NCBI GenBank assembly: GCA_963812885.1
Contig: CAWEWZ010000009.1
Location: 1-64,000, forward strand
DNA from: Bog-756 sp963812885
GTDB lineage: Bacteria > Actinomycetota > Acidimicrobiia > Acidimicrobiales > RAAP-2
Direction of reading: 5' to 3'
DNA: 64,000 nt
Part shown: one piece after another, positions 11,235 through 19,886 of the stretch
Numbering within the stretch: the first letter of the stretch is position 1
How the letters are laid out: every line of letters begins with the position of its first letter
Made by a program: the position numbers and the translations under genes
Notes under the pieces: generated by a model
What the model was told of the DNA's origin: nothing
The model's input: only the letters and a program-made list of their open reading frames with translations
The model's database searches: none

Positions 11235-11954
11235 CTAGGCGCTGACCGAGTCCCTCGACTGCTGCCCGGCGTCGGCCACGTTTTCGGTCCACTGGAACCC
11301 GTCCCAGTAGCGGAACTGGTGCCGTCCGGTGGGATCCGCCTTCCACCCGGCGGGCACGGTCGCCCGGGTCTCCTCGGCCACGGCCAGGCTGGTCCGCTGC
11401 TTGGGACGGTAGGTACGGGCCAGCCCGACCGGCGACCGGAGGGTCCGGGTGGCCACACTCCCGGTGCTGAAGAAGGTGCTGCTGACCTCGACGGGCTCGG
11501 GGCGATCGTCCGGCTCGAGGCCGTCGTCCGATGACGTCTCCGTCCGCGGGGACTCCACCAACAGGATCTGGCCGTTGCTGACCGTGGTGGCGCCGAAGCT
11601 GCCGAACCCGGTGGGAGGGGCGACCGTCCCGGCCGGCCAACCGTCCTCGCGCTGCTCCTCCCGGTGCTTGTGGTCGGCATCCTCGCCGAAGCGTTCGAAG
11701 GGAAGGCTGGCCGCCCGACCGGCGGCGGCGATCGGGGCCACCTTGGGCCGGGCGGAGTAGAGGTACATGCCCAACCCGACCAGCGGCAGGAGCAGGACCA
11801 GGACCAGGTACGCGGCCTTGCTCTCCTCGGCCCGTTTCCAGGCCCACCCCGGTTTCCGGATCAGATCGACGGCCCCCACGATCATCGAGACCCCGATCAC
11901 GAGTCCGACCAATTCGAGGGAGAAGATACTTGGACCTGCCATCTGTCCGGTCAT
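11235..11954 (-). CDS. membrane protein with PLDc_N-like N-terminus and DUF2510 C-terminus
   Basis: 239 residues from ATG 11954, chosen for the perfect AGGAGG Shine-Dalgarno 7 nt upstream. Two membrane helices (FSLELVGLVIGVSMIVGAVDLI and AAYLVLVLLLPLVGLGMYLY) form a PLDc_N-like hairpin with the usual PLVGLGMYLYSARP end. A charged linker of about 120 residues follows, then a C-terminal DUF2510 domain (PAGWKADPTGRHQFRYWDGFQWTENV). DUF2510 is common on actinobacterial membrane proteins and its function is unknown. The gene lies between convergent holA and the SOS operon, and has a comparatively AT-rich upstream region. Confidence 0.75.
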   Translation of the reverse strand: MTGQMAGPSIFSLELVGLVIGVSMIVGAVDLIRKPGWAWKRAEESKAAYLVLVLLLPLVGLGMYLYSARPKVAPIAAAGRAASLPFERFGEDADHKHREEQREDGWPAGTVAPPTGFGSFGATTVSNGQILLVESPRTETSSDDGLEPDDRPEPVEVSSTFFSTGSVATRTLRSPVGLARTYRPKQRTSLAVAEETRATVPAGWKADPTGRHQFRYWDGFQWTENVADAGQQSRDSVSA

Positions 11955-12159
11955 GCCACAGCCTCCTGTTGTCACTGCTTCCTCGGTCATTACTGGTACT
12001 GCCGGTGGTGACGGCACGCCGGTCTCCGGCCCTCGGAGTGGGGTAGTCGGCGTGTGCGTCTGCGTCCGGTCCGGACGCTCGAAGGTTCAATGACTGAGTG
12101 CGCAATGAATATGGATGGTGCTGCTGTTACTGTGGCACTTCTATTAAGCACTCTAAGTG

Positions 12160-12185
12160 TTGACTAAGTTACCGAGAGTAGTCAA
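12160..12185. repeat. inverted repeat TTGACTA-N12-TAGTCAA
   Basis: A perfect 7-bp inverted repeat with a 12-nt spacer lies 7 bp past the dnaE2 stop, inside an AT-richer stretch (about 11955-12191) that otherwise holds no gene. It could be a weak transcription end for the SOS operon or an operator of the leftward DUF2510 gene. The sequence alone does not decide. Confidence 0.35.
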
Positions 12186-12191
12186 GAGCAA

Positions 12192-15100
12192 TTATCGAAA
12201 ATCTCGGGACGCCGGGACGGGGCCGAGATCGAGGGCATCGAACCGCTCGGCCACCACGGTCATCGAACCCTCGGACCGCTCGACCCGCCCCCGCACCAAC
12301 AGAGCCGGGGACGACCGGGCCACCGGTCGCCACCTGACCCACGCGCCGCGGGAGCACACGATGTTGACCATGCCCGTCTCGTCCTCCAGGTTCAAGAACA
12401 CCGCACCGTGCGCGCTCTCCGGCTGCTGGCGATGGGTCACCACGCCGCCGACCACGATCCGGTCCCCGCTCGGTCTCGCCCGCAGGGCGGCGGCCGGGAG
12501 CACGCCCCGTTGGTCCAGCCGACCCCGGGCCAGTTCCATGGCCGTCGTGTCCGGCGCCATCCCGAGCGACCACAGGTCGTCGGCCACCTCCTCCCACCGG
12601 GTGGGCCGGGGGAGCGGTGGGGGGTCGGATCCGGTGACCACCCCCGGGAGCCGGTCGGCGGTGGCCTGGGAGGCGGCGCCCGCCCCCCACACCAGGGAGC
12701 GCCGGTTGGGGGCCCGGACCGGCCGGCCACCCTCCGGCGCCGGTGGCCGGGGCCCGGAGCCGCACCCGGTCGGACCGTCGAGCGCCCCGGCGGTGGCCAG
12801 GGCTTCCAGCTGGGCCCGGGTGACACCGGCCCGGCGCACCAGATCCTCCATGCCCGACCACGGCCGTCCCTCCTCGATCCTGGTCGCCGTCTCCTCCCCG
12901 ATGCCGCGCACCGAAGCCAGCCCGAGCCGCACGGCCGGCCCGTCGGTACCCTCCTCCTCGAGCCCGGCGTCGGCCTTCCCGGCGTTCACGTCGGGGCGCA
13001 GCACGGTCACCCCGTGGCGCTTGGCGTCGGCCACCAGGCTCTGGGGGGACCAGAACCCCATGGGTTGGGCGTTCAACAATCCGGCGGTGAACGCCGCCGG
13101 GTAGTGCACCTTGCACCAGGCGGTGGAGTACACCAGGTGGGCGAAGGCCACCGAGTGGCTTTCGGGGAACCCGAAGTTGGCGAACGCAGCCAGCGCTTCG
13201 TACACCTGCTCGGCCACCTCCGTCGACACCTGCCGGGCGGCCATGCCGGCGAACAGCCGGTGGCGCAGACGGGCCATCCGCTCACCGGACCGCTTGGCGC
13301 TCATCGCCTGGCGCAGTTCATCGGCCTCGGTCGAGGTGAAGCCGGCCACGTCGATGGCGATCTGCATCAGCTGTTCTTGGAAGAGGGGTACCCCGAGGGT
13401 GCGCTCCAGGGCCGGTTGCAGCAGCGGATGCAGATAGGTGACCGGCTCGGTCCCGTTGCGACGCCGGATGTAGGGGTGGACGGCATGGCCCTGGATGGGC
13501 CCGGGACGGATGAGGGCCACCTCGATGGCCAGGTCGTAGAAGCACCGGGGCTGCACGCGGGGAAGGGTGTTCATCTGGGCGCGCGACTCCACCTGGAACA
13601 CCCCGACGGTGTCGGCCCGGCACAACAGGTCGTAGACCTCGGGCTCCTGCTCGAGCCGGGCCAGCTCGATCTCGACGTGGTGGAACTCGCGTACCAGGTC
13701 GACCATGTTGTGCAGCGCGGTCAGCATGCCCAAGCCGAGTAGGTCGAATTTGACCAGGCCGGCCGCGGCACAGTCGTCCTTGTCCCACTGCAGCACGCTG
13801 CGCCCGGGCATCCGGCCCCACTCCACCGGGCAGACCTCGACCACCGGGCGGTCGCAGATGACCATGCCCCCGGAGTGGATGCCGAGGTGACGCGGGAAGT
13901 CGAGCAGATCGGTGGCCAGGTCCCGCACCAGTGGCGGAAGGTCGTCCCGCTCGCCGAGCGGCTCCCCCCGCTCGACCGCCTTCGACCAACCGTCGGTTTC
14001 CTCGGGGGAGTGTCCGAGGGCCTTGCCCATGTCGCGCAGGGCCGATCGCGACCGGTAGGTGATCACGTTGGCCACCTGGGCCGCGTGCAGCCGGCCGTAG
14101 CGCTCGTAGACGTACTGGATCACCTCCTCGCGCCGACCCGACTCGATGTCGATGTCGATGTCCGGCGGTCCGTCGCGGGCCGGGGAGAGAAAGCGTTCGA
14201 ACAACAGGCCGAGGGTGACGGCATCGACGTTGGTGATGCCCAGGGCGTAACAGACCGCCGAGGTGGCCGCCGACCCCCGACCCTGGCAGAAGATGTCCTT
14301 GTCCCGGCAGAAGGCGACGATGTCCCAGACGGTGAGGAAGTAGCCGGGGAACCCGAGCGAGCCGATGATGGCGAGCTCGCGGTCGAGCTGGGCCCACGCC
14401 CCGGGCACCCGCTCGGCCTCCCGGGGGCCGTACCGGTCGGTGGCTCCCCGGCGGACCAGCTCGACCAGCCAGGTCTGCTCGGTGTGCCCGGCCGGCACCG
14501 GGAAGTCGGGGAGCCGCGGGGCCACCAGGCGCAGGTCGAACGCGCACCGGGCGGCGATCTCCGCCGCCCGGTCGACCACCCCGGGCCACCGGGCGAACCG
14601 CCGGCGCTGCTCGGCCTCGCCGCGCAGGCAGGCGGTGGCCGATGACGGCAGCCACCCTTCGAGATCGGCCAGGGTCCGGCGGGCCCGCACCGCGGCCAGC
14701 GCGGTGGCCAGGGGGAACCGGGCCGGGGTGGCGTAGTGCACGTTGTTGGTGGCCACCGGGGTCACCCCCCGCTCGGTGGCCAGGAGGGCCAGGGCGTCGT
14801 TGCGGGTGGCGTCGATCGGGTTCCCGTGGTCCCACAGCTCGACGGCCAGCTGGTCGCGGCCGAACCGCCCGATCAGGTGGTCGAGCACCTGGGTCGCGGC
14901 CGCCGGTCCCTCGGTGGTGAGGGCGGTGGCCAGGGCGCCCTTGCGGCACCCGGTGAGGATCTGCCAGTGCCCGCCGTGGTGGTCGGACAGCACGTCGAGG
15001 GTGATGATCGGCTTCCCCTTCTCGCCGCCGTCCAGATGGGCCTGGGCGATCACCCGGCTGAGGCGGGCGTATCCCTCGGGATCCCGGGCCAGCACGACCA

Positions 15101-15365
15101 GATGGGTGCCGTCGGGATCGGGCACCCCGGTCCGGACCCCGGGCGGCCCGGCCCCGGCGATGGTGAGCTCGGCCCCGAAGAGGGTGGGCAGGCCGAGGGC
15201 CCGGGCCGCCTCGGCGAAACGGACCACACCGTAGAGGCCGTTGTGGTCGGTCAGGGCCAGGGCGGCCAGGCCCAGTCGGGCGGCCCCGGCGGCCAGCTCC
15301 TCGGGGTGGCTGGCCCCGTCGAGGAAGGAGAAATTGGAGTGGGCGTGGAGTTCGGCGTAGGCCAT
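12192..15365 (-). CDS. dnaE2: error-prone DNA polymerase DnaE2 (ImuC)
   Basis: 1057 residues, full length and unbroken. It starts MAYAELHAHSNFSFLDGAS, the PHP domain that opens DnaE2 proteins, and contains the C-family polymerase acidic motif PDIDIDIESGRREEVIQYVY and the nearby GRGSAATSAVCYALGIT block. The middle has HLGIHSGGMVI and WDKDDCAAAGLVKFDLLGLGML, and the C-terminal OB fold includes GVVTHRQQPESAHGAVFLNLEDE. DnaE2 carries out mutagenic translesion synthesis during the SOS response together with ImuA' and ImuB. It is the last gene of a leftward imuA'-imuB-dnaE2 operon (19-bp gap to imuB). Confidence 0.95.
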   Translation of the reverse strand: MAYAELHAHSNFSFLDGASHPEELAAGAARLGLAALALTDHNGLYGVVRFAEAARALGLPTLFGAELTIAGAGPPGVRTGVPDPDGTHLVVLARDPEGYARLSRVIAQAHLDGGEKGKPIITLDVLSDHHGGHWQILTGCRKGALATALTTEGPAAATQVLDHLIGRFGRDQLAVELWDHGNPIDATRNDALALLATERGVTPVATNNVHYATPARFPLATALAAVRARRTLADLEGWLPSSATACLRGEAEQRRRFARWPGVVDRAAEIAARCAFDLRLVAPRLPDFPVPAGHTEQTWLVELVRRGATDRYGPREAERVPGAWAQLDRELAIIGSLGFPGYFLTVWDIVAFCRDKDIFCQGRGSAATSAVCYALGITNVDAVTLGLLFERFLSPARDGPPDIDIDIESGRREEVIQYVYERYGRLHAAQVANVITYRSRSALRDMGKALGHSPEETDGWSKAVERGEPLGERDDLPPLVRDLATDLLDFPRHLGIHSGGMVICDRPVVEVCPVEWGRMPGRSVLQWDKDDCAAAGLVKFDLLGLGMLTALHNMVDLVREFHHVEIELARLEQEPEVYDLLCRADTVGVFQVESRAQMNTLPRVQPRCFYDLAIEVALIRPGPIQGHAVHPYIRRRNGTEPVTYLHPLLQPALERTLGVPLFQEQLMQIAIDVAGFTSTEADELRQAMSAKRSGERMARLRHRLFAGMAARQVSTEVAEQVYEALAAFANFGFPESHSVAFAHLVYSTAWCKVHYPAAFTAGLLNAQPMGFWSPQSLVADAKRHGVTVLRPDVNAGKADAGLEEEGTDGPAVRLGLASVRGIGEETATRIEEGRPWSGMEDLVRRAGVTRAQLEALATAGALDGPTGCGSGPRPPAPEGGRPVRAPNRRSLVWGAGAASQATADRLPGVVTGSDPPPLPRPTRWEEVADDLWSLGMAPDTTAMELARGRLDQRGVLPAAALRARPSGDRIVVGGVVTHRQQPESAHGAVFLNLEDETGMVNIVCSRGAWVRWRPVARSSPALLVRGRVERSEGSMTVVAERFDALDLGPVPASRDFR

Positions 15366-15384
15366 CGTCGGTGGGGGCGTCCGG

Positions 15385-16482
15385 TCATCCGTAGGTCGCT
15401 TCGACCCACCACCGGCCCCGTTCGATCAGGAGCAGGTGGGCTTCCGTGCCGGTGACCGCCTGCATGCGCGCGCTCCTCCTCCGGGACCTCGACCACCACC
15501 GCTCGTCGGACGGCCACGGGCCGGCCCAGGCGGTCACCGCCGACCACGGACTCCGTTCCACCGACAGCCGGGAGGGGGCGGCGGTGAGCAGGCCGCGACC
15601 CGACACCGATACCTGACGTCCGTCGGCGTCCGTCAATTCGGCGGGGAGGGGAGCGGGATGGACGACGGCCGGGGCCGGCGGCGGGATCTGGCCGGGCCAC
15701 GGAGCACCGAGGGCGGTGTCGGCGGCGCGCTCCCGGTCGTTCCAGGTGACGAAGCGGGCCCGCTGGGCCGGTCCCCGGCCTCCTTGGAGACGGGCGGTCA
15801 CCACGCCGCCGGGGCCGAGGAGGTCCTGCACGGCGGCCAGGGCCCGGGCGGCCCGGGCATCGGCGTCGCTCACCCCGCCCCAGAATTCGGGATGGCCGGC
15901 TCCGGCCCCGCCCCGCCCGGTTCCCCGGCGCTGGGCCTCGACCCGTCGACCGGTGGCCGGGTGGCGCAGGTCGTCGAGCTCGCCGCTCCGCCCGCCGGCC
16001 ACCCGGTGGCAGATGACACCGTCGGCTCCGAACCGGCCGAGCACATGGGACTCGGGCAGGGCGGCGAAGTCGCCCAGGGTGCGGATGCCCAACCGGTCCA
16101 ACAGCTCCGACAGCTCGGGACGGTCGAGGATGCCCACCGGGAACGGGGCCAGGAAGCCGGGGGTCCCACCCGGTGGGACGACCAGGCCGGCGCCGGCGGC
16201 GAGGACGGCGGCGAACAACCCGTCGGCCACCCCGACCTCGACCGGGGTGAGGCCGGCGGCGGCGTCGGTGATCCGCTGGACCAGCGGGCCCTCGCCCCCG
16301 AAGTAGCGGGCCGGGCCGCGGGCCGGGAGCGAGCAGATGCCGGCCCGCACGACGGTGACCCACGGGCAGTAGGCCTCCACGGCTCCGATCACCTCGACGA
16401 ACAACCGGAGGGCGGCCCCGTCCTCGTCCTCGTCGAGGAGGTCGGGGCAGCGCACGACGAGGAGGCGGTCCATGCTGCTCAC
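15385..16482 (-). CDS. imuB: ImuB, inactive Y-family polymerase subunit, unusually short
   Basis: 365 residues from GTG 16482, which overlaps the imuA' stop (GTGA). ImuB is a catalytically dead Y-family adaptor that links DnaE2 to the beta clamp. It is recognisable by ARGPARYFGGEG near residue 57, the GFLAPFPVGILDRPELSELLDRLGIRTLGDFAALPE helix-hairpin-helix region, and the C-terminal WAGPWPSDERWW and WWVEATYG. It is shorter than the roughly 500-residue mycobacterial protein: the N-terminus passes from RLLVVRCPDL straight to the segment before PWVTVVRAGICSLPARG, so the part that normally holds CSxxAR and RRREAQ is missing. The expected clamp-binding region reads GHPEFWGG. Confidence 0.85.
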   Translation of the reverse strand: MSSMDRLLVVRCPDLLDEDEDGAALRLFVEVIGAVEAYCPWVTVVRAGICSLPARGPARYFGGEGPLVQRITDAAAGLTPVEVGVADGLFAAVLAAGAGLVVPPGGTPGFLAPFPVGILDRPELSELLDRLGIRTLGDFAALPESHVLGRFGADGVICHRVAGGRSGELDDLRHPATGRRVEAQRRGTGRGGAGAGHPEFWGGVSDADARAARALAAVQDLLGPGGVVTARLQGGRGPAQRARFVTWNDRERAADTALGAPWPGQIPPPAPAVVHPAPLPAELTDADGRQVSVSGRGLLTAAPSRLSVERSPWSAVTAWAGPWPSDERWWSRSRRRSARMQAVTGTEAHLLLIERGRWWVEATYG

Positions 16483-17138
16483 CGGAGAGCAGTCGGGGTC
16501 GGGACCGCCGGCTCTGCCGGGCCGTCGACCACCGCTCCGGTGGCCGACGGCAGCCACAGGTGGTGGTGTCGGGGGAGCACGGACGACCGGCGACCGGTGG
16601 CGGTCACCGTCATCCGCCGCCGGTGCAGGTATCCCTCGCCGGCACCGATGCCGTCCCAGCGGATGTCGCTGATCCGCAGCTGCACATCGGGGGGCTCGGG
16701 CCATCCGTGCCGCCCGGCCACCACCAGCACCGACCGGCGGTCCCTGGTCCTGGCCACCAGCCTGCGGGCCATGGCCGGGCGGGGAGGGAACGGAGGGCAG
16801 AGGACCACGAGGTCGATGCCGTCGATCAGCGCCGCGGTCACCTCGGCCCAGGCGGCGTCGGGCCGGGGGACCACGGCCAGCCGGGCCAGGTCGATGCCGA
16901 TGTCGTGGGTGGCGACGGCACCGAGCCCGGGGAGGCCGACGAGCGCGCACCAACAGCCGGCTCCCGACGCCGCGGCCAGGAGGGCCAGGGCCAGGCTGAT
17001 GCCGCCGCCGGGCCCCGGGCCACCGGGTATGGCCAGGCCGGTGACGACGACGGTGCTTCCCCGGCGCAGGCTGCCGTCGGGGAACAGGTCGACCAGAGGT
17101 GGGGCCACCGGGAGCAGTTGGGCCCGGCTCGAGGACAC
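16479..17138 (-). CDS. imuA': ImuA'-type RecA-like mutasome protein
   Basis: 219 residues from GTG 17138, the first normal start after an in-frame TAG. It has a RecA-like core: RRGSTVVVTGLAIPGGPGPGG in the position of the P-loop, ISLALALLAAASGAGCWCALVGLPGLGA, VAALIDG-type ALIDGIDLVVL, and a C-terminal GIGAGEGYLHRRRMTV. It belongs to the actinobacterial ImuA' family, which interacts with ImuB in SOS mutagenesis. Protein-like codons (ESLALLAERARP) continue upstream of the GTG, so translation may begin earlier from a non-standard codon. The perfect LexA box lies about 100 bp upstream. Confidence 0.82.
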   Translation of the reverse strand: MSSSRAQLLPVAPPLVDLFPDGSLRRGSTVVVTGLAIPGGPGPGGGISLALALLAAASGAGCWCALVGLPGLGAVATHDIGIDLARLAVVPRPDAAWAEVTAALIDGIDLVVLCPPFPPRPAMARRLVARTRDRRSVLVVAGRHGWPEPPDVQLRISDIRWDGIGAGEGYLHRRRMTVTATGRRSSVLPRHHHLWLPSATGAVVDGPAEPAVPTPTALR

Positions 17139-17234
17139 CGGTCGGGCCCGCTCGGCCAGGAGGGCCAGGGACTCGCGGGCCTGGCCCCGGTCCGGCCCCG
17201 GGGCCCGGTGGCGGGGAGGTCGATCGGCCGGTCT

Positions 17235-17254
17235 CTACGAACATATGTTCGTAG
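17235..17254. promoter_or_regulatory. LexA (SOS) box, 20-bp perfect palindrome
   Basis: CTACGAACATATGTTCGTAG reads the same on both strands. The core CGAACATATGTTCG fits the actinobacterial/Gram-positive LexA consensus CGAAC-N4-GTTCG exactly. It sits between the leftward imuA'-imuB-dnaE2 operon and the rightward RNA-like element, so DNA-damage induction of the operon is the natural reading. Confidence 0.88.
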
Positions 17255-17334
17255 GGTACTGCTCACCGGCCGTGGACCGCCAGTGGCTCCACCAGGCCAT
17301 CCGGCGGTTCCCACGATGGGCGCGATCTGCTCGC

Positions 17335-17340
17335 TAGCAT
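17335..17340 (+). promoter_or_regulatory. -10-like box (TAGCAT), rightward
   Basis: TAGCAT stands 17 nt before a very strong Shine-Dalgarno-like stretch and would place a transcription start near 17347. No good -35 box is visible. Confidence 0.35.
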
Positions 17341-17346
17341 GTGGTC

Positions 17347-17565
17347 ACCAGAGAGAGGAGGTGGTCCAACTGAGCAGTCAACGTTTTGGGACCCTGGAGG
17401 TGGCTGGCCGCTGAGGCGGCTCGCTGTACCACCTGGCGAATCCCAGCCAGACACCCACCGGGCGACCTAGCCGGACCCAGGTCCCATCCGGCGCCGCACG
17501 GGAACCCCGGTGCACAAACACAGCAACTTGTATCTGCAGGGCGTCCCTCCGGGGGCGCCCTGCAG
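17347..17565 (+). ncRNA. candidate structured small RNA with a tiny leader ORF
   Basis: No long gene fits these roughly 220 bases, but they hold ordered elements. The stretch 17352-17367 (AGAGAGGAGGTGGTCC) matches the complement of the 16S rRNA 3' end at 14 of 16 positions. A 14-codon frame starting at CTG 17370 (SSQRFGTLEVAGR, stop 17412-17414) follows. GGAGGTGG occurs twice (17357-17364, 17396-17403) with one complementary CCACCT at 17429-17434. A GCCGC-TGAG-GCGGC hairpin lies at 17407-17420. A closing stem pairs GGGACC (17388-17393) with GGTCCC (17480-17485), and a terminator hairpin lies at 17534-17565. This looks like a leader/attenuator RNA or sRNA, but I do not recognise the family. 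Confidence 0.35.
17534..17565. terminator. strong hairpin terminator
   Basis: CTGCAGGGCG (17534-17543) and CGCCCTGCAG (17556-17565) form a perfect 10-bp stem around a 12-nt loop. It lies just after the nhaP-like stop on the minus strand and at the end of the rightward RNA candidate, so it may act in both directions. No T-run is present, as is common in high-GC actinobacteria. Confidence 0.65.
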
Positions 17566-17582
17566 CCTGTCAGGGCCCGATA

Positions 17583-19189
17583 TCAGGGCCGCATCGTGGT
17601 CTCGTCGACATCGAGTGCGGCCCGCACCTCCTCGGCCACCCGCTCGCTGACCTTCCGCCGGGCCAGCAGCCGGCCGAGCTCGGCCCGCTCCGTGGCGATG
17701 ACCAGCTTGCGGAGCTCGCGCTCGGCCTGCAGGTCGCCGTACGGTCGGCGGAACGGTGGGCCCCGTTGCCGGAGACGTCCTCGTCGAAGTCGCCGGCATC
17801 GATCACCTCGAGCCGGCGGTCCATGCGGGCCAACTGGGACTCGTATCCGATGCGGATCCGGTCCACCACCTCGCCGGGGAACTGATCGCTCCGGCTGAGA
17901 TCGTCGATCTGGGACAGCGCGATCACCGTCAGCCGACGGCGCGCCTCGGTCAACAGCACCGTGTCCTGTTCGTCGCGTGTCACCAGCCCGAGCCGGCGGA
18001 TGAGCGGGGGCAGGGTCAGGCCCTGGCCGACCAGTGTGGCCACGATGACGGCGAAGGTGAGGAACACCAACAGGTCGCGTTGGGGGAAGTCCTGGGGGAG
18101 GGCCAACGCCGCGGCCAGACTCACCACACCGCGCATGCCCGCCCAACCGACGACAGTGGTCTCGCGCCACGACCGGGTGCTGCGGCTGGTCGCCCCGACC
18201 TGCCGGTGCCCGCCGGGGAGGAAGGCGACCGCGAACATCCATGCCATGCGGACCACGATCACCACGCCGACCACCGCGGTCCCCTCGATGAGCAGTGATC
18301 CGGACTCGCGGTTGACCAGGCTGTCGAGTATGGGCCGGAGCTCGAGTCCGATCAGGAGGAAGGAGATCCCGGTCAACAAGAAGACGATCAGGTCCCAGAT
18401 CTCGCGTTGCTGGAGCCGGGCCGCGGCGGTGAGTGACCCCGAGCCGTACCGGCCGAAGTAGAGGCCGGTGGCCACCACGGCCAGCACCCCCGAGGCCCCG
18501 ATCTTGTCGGCGGGGAGATAGGCGGCGAAGGGAAGGATCAACAGCATGGTGTTCTCGACGACCGGTGTCTCGGTGAACCGGAGCATGCGACATCCGATCC
18601 AGCCGACGGCGAGGCCCACCGCCACTCCGACCACCACGGCGAAGGTGAATTTCCCGAACACGTCGGCCACGGTGAACACCGAGCCCACTGCGGCAATGGC
18701 CACCTGATAGGCGGTCAGCGCGGTGGCGTCGTTCATCAGCCCCTCGCCTCCGAGGATGACCACCAGGCGGCGGGGAAGGCCGAGTCTGCCGGCGATCTGG
18801 GTGGCGGCCACCGAGTCGGGCGGCGACACGATGGCGCCCAGGGCGAAGGCCTCCGCCCAGCTCATGCCGCCCACCAGGGAGTGGATGACCGCGGCCACCG
18901 ACGCCATGGTGACCACGACGAGTCCGACGGCCAGCAACAGGATGGGTCGCCAGTGGGTCCGGAGCTCGCGTGCCGACGTGTCCAGCGAGGCGTCGTAGAT
19001 CAGCGGCGGCAGGAAGACCAGCAGGACGAGGTCGGGTTGGAGTTCGATCCGGTGCTTGACGGGCAGGAGGGCGACGCCGATGCCGGCCACGACCAACAGG
19101 ATCGGATAGGCGATGCGGAGCCGGTCGGCGATGATGGCGATGATCACGATGCCGATGAGCAGTCCGATGCCGTCGGCGATGCTGATCAT
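17583..19189 (-). CDS. NhaP-type Na+(K+)/H+ antiporter (CPA1), C-terminal frameshift
   Basis: Cation:proton antiporter with about 12 membrane helices starting at MISIADGIGLLIGIVIIAII. CPA1 hallmarks include PDLVLLVFLPPLIYDASL, FALGAIVSPPDSVAA with the ion-binding acidic segment, GGEGLMNDATALTAYQVA, and WAGMRGVVSLAAALALP with the conserved Arg. The cytosolic tail (QIDDLSRSDQFPGEVVDRIR) is followed near 17745-17765 by a change of frame. The better continuation (GDLQAERELRKLVIATERAELGRLLARRKV) ends at 17583 and the uncorrected frame ends at 17570. The role is pH and Na+ homeostasis at the membrane. The terminator hairpin follows immediately. Confidence 0.85.
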
Positions 19190-19277
19190 GGGAGGTCGGT
19201 CGCCGCGGCAGCTCGGACCGTCGGATCGGCGTTCACCGCGCACAAACTACTCAGTGCCGCCCCGCGGCAATGGTGAG

Positions 19278-19805
19278 CTAGACGTCGTCCTCGGGTTCGG
19301 AGCGGAGCGACCGCTCGATGTCCCATTGGTGATGGAAGGCGTCATGCGCATTGGTCAGGACGACGTCCGACAGCGACTGTCCGCCGCGTTCGGGGTGGAT
19401 GAGGATGATGCCGGTCCGCGGGGTCTGGCCGACCGCGTGCTGCCAGCCGGCCACCGAGCGGGAGAGGGACCACAGTGCCGCCTGGAGCGGGATCTGCTGA
19501 TAGCCCCGGGCCCGGCCCAGGGCGCTCTCGTCGTAGCCGCCCACCTCGGGCGGGGCGCCGGCGGCGATCCCGGCCAGCCGCTCCGCCCAGATCCTCAGGT
19601 TGTCGGCCACGTGGCTCACGTAGGCCGAGACCGACCATTCGAGATCGGGGTGGCGCTCGGTCCCGATGGCCCCGATGAGCACCCGCCCGTAGGTGCTCGG
19701 GAGCGTGGCCACCAGCATGACGCCGTCTCCGACACTCGCCTTCCACGAGTAGCCGCATGCCCGACAGGGCTCGCCGTACATGGACACACCCCACTCGCTC
19801 ACCAT
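19278..19805 (-). CDS. DinB-like four-helix protein with N-terminal CxxC
   Basis: 175 residues from ATG 19805. A short Cys motif (EPCRACGYSW) is followed by a DinB/MDMPI-type helical bundle: LEWSVSAYVSHVADNLRIWAERLAGI and a C-terminal AHDAFHHQWDIERSL with the His residues that bind metal in DinB proteins. Family members are metal-dependent, often thiol-S-transferase-like enzymes (bacillithiol or mycothiol), and the substrate here is unknown. The longer open frame upstream is not protein-like. The gene is divergent from the patatin gene. Confidence 0.75.
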   Translation of the reverse strand: MVSEWGVSMYGEPCRACGYSWKASVGDGVMLVATLPSTYGRVLIGAIGTERHPDLEWSVSAYVSHVADNLRIWAERLAGIAAGAPPEVGGYDESALGRARGYQQIPLQAALWSLSRSVAGWQHAVGQTPRTGIILIHPERGGQSLSDVVLTNAHDAFHHQWDIERSLRSEPEDDV

Positions 19806-19886
19806 CTGATTGTGCCATCCTGAGGACCTCCGGCGAAGGCGGGTGGGCCGGGGAGTGGGTGAGGGGTCCTCGGTCAGACGCACGGG

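Noticed and set aside
8392..12105. 1237-codon minus-strand frame across thioredoxin, folP and holA
   Set aside because: Same GC-driven shadow; the plus-strand genes carry clear motifs and promoters.
15385..17244. 619-codon imuB frame starting at the ATG inside the LexA box
   Set aside because: The first 254 codons are the shadow of imuA' (Pro/Arg/Gly-rich); ImuB homology begins at the GTG that overlaps the imuA' stop.
17339..17470. 43-codon ATG frame (MWSPERGGG...) in the RNA-like element
   Set aside because: Its ATG overlaps the -10-like box, has no ribosome site, and the composition is Pro/Gly/Arg-rich as in random GC sequence.
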